This document shows, piece by piece, positions 60,271 through 64,000 of a stretch of 64,000 bases of DNA; position 1 is the stretch's first letter; each line of letters begins with the position of its first letter. Below the pieces are notes generated by a model. The model ran no database searches. It worked only from the letters and a program-made list of their open reading frames with translations, and had not been told where the DNA came from. Position numbers and translations under genes: made by a program. The stretch is from contig CAZCOG010000018.1 in assembly GCA_964500445.1 (NCBI GenBank), positions 41,047 through 105,046 on the forward strand. Reading direction: 5' to 3'. The DNA is from Persicitalea sp964500445. GTDB taxonomy: Bacteria > Bacteroidota > Bacteroidia > Cytophagales > Spirosomataceae.

Positions 60271-61236
60271 ATGAACCACTTTATTTCCCCCGCCGACGTC
60301 CCCGACCTTAACCAACTTGTCACGAGTGGCATCGTGGCAAAGCGCAATCCTTTTGCTGATCAGGAGTTAGGAAGGAACAAAACCATCGGTTTACTTTTTT
60401 TTAATTCCAGCCTGCGGACGCGGCTGAGCACCCAGAAAGCCGCCCAGAATTTGGGCATGAATGTTATCATCCTGAACGTCAGCCAGGATAGCTGGGGACT
60501 GGAAATGGAGGAAAGCGAACCAGGAAACCCGATTATTATGAACGGGGCCAATGCCGAACACGTGAAGGAAGCGGCGGCGGTTATCGGGCAGTACTGCGAC
60601 ATCATCGGTGTACGATCCTTTGCTAAATTACAGGATCGCGACAAAGATTATTCCGAATTGGTTTTCGAACAGTTCAGGAAGTACGCGGGCGTTCCCATTG
60701 TCAACCTCGAATCGGCAACACGACATCCGCTACAATCATTGGCCGACTGCATCACTATTGAAGAGTTCAGGGTAAAGACTCGTCCCAAAGTGGTACTAAC
60801 GTGGCTACCGCATTTCAAAGCGCTACCGCAGGCCGTTGCCAATTCTTTCTGTGAATGGATGGGCGGTATGGATGTCGAGTTCGTCGTGACGCATCCGGTT
60901 GGATACGATCTTTCTCCCGAATTTCTGGGTAACGCCGAGGTGGTCTACAACCAGGAAAAAGCACTGGAAGGTGCCGATTTTGTCTACGGCAAAAACTGGT
61001 CGTCCTATACTAACTACGGTCAGGTACTGGTAAATGATCCAAGCTGGATGATGACAGAGGAAAAAATGACCCAGACCGATAACGGCAAATTTATGCACTG
61101 CTTACCTGTTCGCCGAAATGTAAAAGTGACCGATGCGGTGCTGGACGGCCCACGCTCGCTGGTGATCGAACAAGCCGCTAACCGCGAATGGGCTGCCCAG
61201 GCAGTGTTAAAGGAAATTCTTTTGGGAATACAGTAA
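60271..61236 (+). CDS. argF': N-acylornithine carbamoyltransferase
   Basis: 321 residues. Carbamoyl-phosphate motif S-S-L-R-T-R-L-S, then R-H-P-L-Q-S-L-A-D and the catalytic H-C-L-P-V-R-R-N mark it as a transcarbamylase of the AOTCase/SOTCase group and not ordinary OTCase. In the specificity loop M-N-G-A-N-A-E-H, Ala95 stands where (from memory) the Bacteroides fragilis succinylornithine enzyme has Pro90 and the Xanthomonas acetylornithine enzyme Glu92. Thus the acyl group used is uncertain. It makes N-acylcitrulline, to be deacylated by the M20 enzyme at 51347-52435. Confidence 0.9.
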   Translation: MNHFISPADVPDLNQLVTSGIVAKRNPFADQELGRNKTIGLLFFNSSLRTRLSTQKAAQNLGMNVIILNVSQDSWGLEMEESEPGNPIIMNGANAEHVKEAAAVIGQYCDIIGVRSFAKLQDRDKDYSELVFEQFRKYAGVPIVNLESATRHPLQSLADCITIEEFRVKTRPKVVLTWLPHFKALPQAVANSFCEWMGGMDVEFVVTHPVGYDLSPEFLGNAEVVYNQEKALEGADFVYGKNWSSYTNYGQVLVNDPSWMMTEEKMTQTDNGKFMHCLPVRRNVKVTDAVLDGPRSLVIEQAANREWAAQAVLKEILLGIQ

Positions 61237-61257
61237 GAATTGGATTTTGCTATTATC

Positions 61258-61300
61258 AAAAAGCCCTCGGGGAGTACTTCCTCGGGGCTTTTTGTTTTTT
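61258..61300. terminator. Bidirectional intrinsic terminator
   Basis: AAAAAGCCC...CGGGGA pairs with TCC...CGGGGCTTTTT, giving a T-run on both strands. It lies between argF' (stop 61236) and arsS (stop 61314, minus) and can serve both. Confidence 0.85.
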
Positions 61301-61313
61301 GAAATGCTATCTA

Positions 61314-62363
61314 TCATGCCGTAGCTCCTCCGCAACTTGACCCCGCTCCGGCAGTGCAGCCATAGCAATGCTGATTCAGCACAATCTCACGCTCAGCCAA
61401 GGTATTAGCGTTAAAATCTTTGATGTGCTGGTGGGCGGGTGTCGCCACAGGTAGCTCAAGCATCTGATTGAAATCACAGTCAAAGAGATATCCATCCCAG
61501 CCCACCGATATGGTATTACGGCACATTACCCCTTCGGCGGCAACGGGATTGAATGAATTGACCAATTTCTCCATATAACCCTCGAAATTTCCCGAGGAAA
61601 TCAGATAATCCAAATAGCGACTAATGGGAATGTTGGTAATCGCATACAGGTCATTGAACTCAATCTCGAACTCATTGCGCAGCACCTGCTTGAACTGACG
61701 TTTGAGCGCCTCCTGACTGGCAGGCATAAATGCTCCGGCGGGATTGTAAACCAGATTGAGCACCAAACCCGTCCCTTCTATACCGTAACCTACGGTATTC
61801 AGCATTTTCAAGGCCCGCACCGAATCTTTAAACACACCTGTGCCACGCTGCCGATCGGTTTTATCCGCATTATAAAAGGGAAGCGAACTTACCACTTCCA
61901 CTCCATGATCCCGGTAAAACTCGGGTAAATCGTGGTACTTTGGATTAGCGACAATAATCGTAAGATTGCAACGCACCATCACATGTCGCCCGAGGGCGTG
62001 ACACTGCTGCACAAACCACCGAAAATTGGGGTTCATCTCGGGTGCACCACCCGTAAGATCTACCGTTGGGATATCTGATTCGGCCAGAGCCCGAAGACAT
62101 TGCTCCATCGTCTCGCGAGTCATAATTTCTTTACGGTCGGGCCCGGCATCCACGTGACAATGCTTGCAGACCTGATTGCACATTTTGCCCAGGTTCAGCT
62201 GCAATATTTCGAGCTTGGTTGGTTTCAATGGAAACAAGCCCGCATCGCGCATTTTTCTTTGAAAAAAGGGAAGCCCCAGCTTTTGACCGACACCTTTTTC
62301 CAGAATCTCTATTTGGGTATCAGTATCGGAAAGATGGTGATGCAGGGCGTGTAAGCTTTTCAT
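61314..62363 (-). CDS. arsS: ArsS-family radical SAM protein (arsenosugar biosynthesis type)
   Basis: 349 residues. Radical SAM cluster C62-N-Q-V-C66-K-H-C69 with G-K-M in front, V-D-L-T-G-G-A-P-E-M-N-P, and a C-terminal DUF3641-like part with C-N-x-x-x (D-C-D-F-N-Q-M-L) and the tail C-Y-G-C-T-A-G-A-G-S-S-C-G-G. The tail pattern is characteristic of ArsS, which is thought to attach a 5'-deoxyadenosyl group to dimethylarsinite. The family sometimes carries selenocysteine in the tail; here ordinary codons are used. An AhpD-like gene lies just upstream in the same direction. Confidence 0.88.
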   Translation of the reverse strand: MKSLHALHHHLSDTDTQIEILEKGVGQKLGLPFFQRKMRDAGLFPLKPTKLEILQLNLGKMCNQVCKHCHVDAGPDRKEIMTRETMEQCLRALAESDIPTVDLTGGAPEMNPNFRWFVQQCHALGRHVMVRCNLTIIVANPKYHDLPEFYRDHGVEVVSSLPFYNADKTDRQRGTGVFKDSVRALKMLNTVGYGIEGTGLVLNLVYNPAGAFMPASQEALKRQFKQVLRNEFEIEFNDLYAITNIPISRYLDYLISSGNFEGYMEKLVNSFNPVAAEGVMCRNTISVGWDGYLFDCDFNQMLELPVATPAHQHIKDFNANTLAEREIVLNQHCYGCTAGAGSSCGGATA

Positions 62364-62427
62364 TTAGTACTTCAATTAAATTTCTTCGGGGCCAAATCAA
62401 AACGTTGACAAGAATTCAAGCCTGTTC

Positions 62428-62760
62428 TCACATAGATAGTTCCTTGACTTTATTCATCATCTGGACTCCGTGAACAAGCGATGCGCCACCGCGAATGGCA
62501 GCAGCCACATGTACAGCTTCCATCATTTCCTCTTCGGTACAGCCCTTTTCAAGCGTGTCCACCGTATAGGCGTCGATGCAATATGGACACTGTACTGTGT
62601 GTGAAACAGCCAGTGCAATCAATGACTTCTCACGGGCGGTCAATGCACCTTCGGCAAACACCTCGCCGTAATAATCGAAAAATTTGTCAGCCAGTGGCTT
62701 TTGAAATTCACCAATTTTGCCAAATTTCTTTAAATCCTCGGGATCATAGTAGGTCTTCAT
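62428..62760 (-). CDS. AhpD-like protein, arsenosugar-associated peroxidase family
   Basis: 110 residues, a carboxymuconolactone decarboxylase/AhpD domain: A-L-T-A-R-E-K-S-L-I-A-L-A-V-S-H, redox pair Cys58-P-Y-Cys61 in V-Q-C-P-Y-C-I-D-A-Y, and A-A-A-I-R-G-G-A-S-L-V-H-G. Small AhpD-like proteins beside ArsS are a known family; their exact reaction is unresolved. It starts MKTYYDPEDLKKFG and is separated from arsS by 64 bases, so co-transcription is likely. Confidence 0.87.
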   Translation of the reverse strand: MKTYYDPEDLKKFGKIGEFQKPLADKFFDYYGEVFAEGALTAREKSLIALAVSHTVQCPYCIDAYTVDTLEKGCTEEEMMEAVHVAAAIRGGASLVHGVQMMNKVKELSM

Positions 62761-62879
62761 AGTGGGGAATTTAAGTGTAAAAAATGATTCGTTAAATAAA
62801 ACGAGCTGCTGTGTTGTTTAAACATACGCTAAAAAACAGTAGCTTGGTTGCTTTATTTGGCCTTTAACACTTATTTGAT

Positions 62880-63869
62880 TTGTTCTTTTATTTTTCCCGT
62901 TTGCTGGTCCGGCTTGGTTTGCCGCTCTATCTCAGAAAACTCTGTGTCAATAATGCATCCGCTGTACCCATCAACGCACCCGTCTTATTGGCTTCCAATC
63001 ACTCGGGTTCTTTCTTCGATGCTGTAGTTATAGGTTCAGTACTTCGCCAGCCCATTCACACACTCACGCGCGGCGACGTTTTCCGCAATCCAAAAGCGGC
63101 GTTTTGGCTTCGGGCCATTAAGCTTATCCCTGTATTCAGAGGCTCTGAGGGTAGGGAGAATCTGAAAAAAATCGACACTACCCTCGATGAATGCTTTTCT
63201 GTAATGAAAAATAACGGAACTGTGATTATTTTTTCAGAGGGTATTTGCGTTAATGAGTGGAATCTGCGCCCTCTGGGCAAAGGAACCGCACGAATGGCGC
63301 ATCAGGCGTGGTATGGCGAAGATGGTACTTTACACCAATTAACAATCATTCCCACGGGATTAACCTACGAGCATTTCCGGGGGGCAAATAAAAGGGTTAT
63401 TTTGTGTTTCGGTGAAGCGATTCATCCCCGTGAAATCAAAACATCTCCCGACGACTACGAAAAATGGTTGCGGGAATTCAATGGACTGCTTACTGAAAGA
63501 ATGAGTCGGACAATTCTTGAAATTCCTGCCAAAGTTACAGGACTGGAAAGAGATCTGCGCCTGAGAGAGCACTTTACAGCTTGTCCCTCTCCATCGGGGA
63601 ATTCTCTTTTGAGAGTATTGGGAAAAATAGGTCGGGCTCTTCACCGCCCGCTCTACAAAACTTACGCTAACTACGTTGCCCAAAAGACGAAAAGGACCGT
63701 TTTTTATGATTCGGTACTATTCGGCCTGCTTATGTATACCTATCCGATTCTGGTGGGTTTACTGGCAGTTCTTATCGGTAGTCTTACAAACTGGACAATT
63801 GGTCTGACATTCTTTGTGGGCCTGCCCTTGCTGGCTTTGTGTGGTAATAAGTACCGCCAGGAACGATAA
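62880..63869 (+). CDS. PlsC-like 1-acylglycerol-3-phosphate acyltransferase
   Basis: 329 residues. No ATG is available: an in-frame TAA lies at 62865 and the first plausible codon is TTG 62880 (FFYFSRLLVRLGLPLYLRKL follows). Motif I is N-H-S-G-S-F-F-D (catalytic HX4D). Motif III reads F-S-E-G-I-C-V-N-E-W where EGTR-type is usual, a form seen in some Bacteroidota acyltransferases. The C-terminus has two membrane helices (Y-T-Y-P-I-L-V-G-L-L-A-V and I-G-L-T-F-F-V-G-L-P-L-L-A-L). It probably acylates lysophospholipids or similar acceptors at the inner membrane. Confidence 0.82.
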   Translation: MFFYFSRLLVRLGLPLYLRKLCVNNASAVPINAPVLLASNHSGSFFDAVVIGSVLRQPIHTLTRGDVFRNPKAAFWLRAIKLIPVFRGSEGRENLKKIDTTLDECFSVMKNNGTVIIFSEGICVNEWNLRPLGKGTARMAHQAWYGEDGTLHQLTIIPTGLTYEHFRGANKRVILCFGEAIHPREIKTSPDDYEKWLREFNGLLTERMSRTILEIPAKVTGLERDLRLREHFTACPSPSGNSLLRVLGKIGRALHRPLYKTYANYVAQKTKRTVFYDSVLFGLLMYTYPILVGLLAVLIGSLTNWTIGLTFFVGLPLLALCGNKYRQER

Positions 63870-63910
63870 TCAATACAATATTTAGATTAATCTACCCGCT
63901 ATAAACGCGA

Positions 63911-63945
63911 AGAAGCGCCCTTGCGATGTTCCGCTGGGCGCTTCT
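63911..63945. terminator. GC-rich hairpin between the acyltransferase and the rRNA operon
   Basis: AGAAGCGCCC pairs perfectly with GGGCGCTTCT (10 bp, 15-base loop). T-runs are poor on both sides. It lies 41 bases after the acyltransferase stop and about 18 bases beyond the 5S rRNA end on the minus strand, so it may end either transcript. Confidence 0.6.
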
Positions 63946-63962
63946 CTGCTTGTAATAAAAAG

Positions 63963-64000
63963 TGGCGGCTACCTACTCTGCCGGCTGTGAGACCGGTACC
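63963..64000 (-). rRNA. rrf: 5S rRNA, 3' end (partial)
   Basis: Read on the minus strand from the right edge, the sequence runs GGTACCGGTCTCACAGCC then GGCAGAGTAGGTAGCCGCC. The element G-A-G-T-A-G-G-T-(A/C)-G-x-x-G-C-C is the conserved 3' end of bacterial 5S rRNA, and GGTAC at the right spacing before it fits helix IV. Only about 38 of about 110 nucleotides are inside the window. The exact 3' end is estimated from the pattern. Confidence 0.75.

Overview
The window looks like a chromosomal segment of a Bacteroidota bacterium, most likely order Cytophagales and close to Spirosomataceae/Dyadobacter-like genera. The genus is inference. Supporting signs are: candidate promoters matching the Bacteroidota -7 element TAnnTTTG; an almost complete lack of Shine-Dalgarno sites; many SPII lipoproteins and outer-membrane barrels; a TonB-type receptor; LytS/LytTR and propeller-type two-component systems; a planctomycete-type CxxCH cytochrome; and arginine synthesis through an acylornithine carbamoyltransferase. 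No insertion sequence, prophage, CRISPR array or tRNA is visible. A partial 5S rRNA gene enters at the right edge, so an rRNA operon should lie just outside.

Bases 1-11,680 are mostly minus strand and mostly cell-envelope genes: the start of a glycosyltransferase, lipoproteins (PKD/beta-helix, ZU5-like, carboxypeptidase-regulatory-like), an alpha/beta hydrolase, a cupin, a CPBP protease, a diheme cytochrome c and a LytS-type kinase. Bases 11,928-17,135 are plus strand: a second LytS kinase overlapping a LytTR regulator, then a three-gene unit with two S41-type peptidases around a beta-barrel candidate. Bases 17,220-29,472 are mainly minus strand: a frameshifted small gene, an orphan nuoB, a TonB-type receptor beside a LuxR regulator and a 1,000-residue propeller histidine kinase, a second diheme cytochrome c and a porin-family protein. 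Bases 29,819-32,828 hold another two-kinase/one-regulator LytTR locus, in which the first kinase has lost its ATP-binding motifs.

Bases 33,000-47,400 carry small lipoproteins, a class A beta-lactamase-like protein, a CxxCH cytochrome/SGNH hydrolase pair, a hydrolase, a metallophosphoesterase, DsbD and an S9 peptidase. Bases 47,500-55,459 hold thymidine kinase, a GreA/B-like protein, a PorV/PorQ-like barrel, and the minus-strand run aat-proB-proA-M20 deacylase. Bases 55,958-61,236 are the arginine cluster: acyltransferase, argG, argC, argD, argF'. With the M20 deacylase on the other strand, these supply acylation of glutamate, reduction, transamination, carbamoylation of the acylornithine, deacylation and argininosuccinate formation; argB and argH are not in the window. 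The right end has an arsenosugar-type pair (ArsS plus an AhpD-like protein), a PlsC-like acyltransferase and the 5S rRNA end.

The most interesting structure is regulatory. Both LytTR loci have two LytS-type kinases per regulator. Each has, just upstream of its plus-strand kinase, a perfect 8-bp direct repeat with the same 21-bp period, the geometry known for LytTR-domain operators. Other notable items are a frameshifted small gene with its own terminator, a GNAT remnant, a 30-bp perfect palindrome, an unusual residue in the ArgF' specificity loop, and a clear excess of the palindrome GGTACC.
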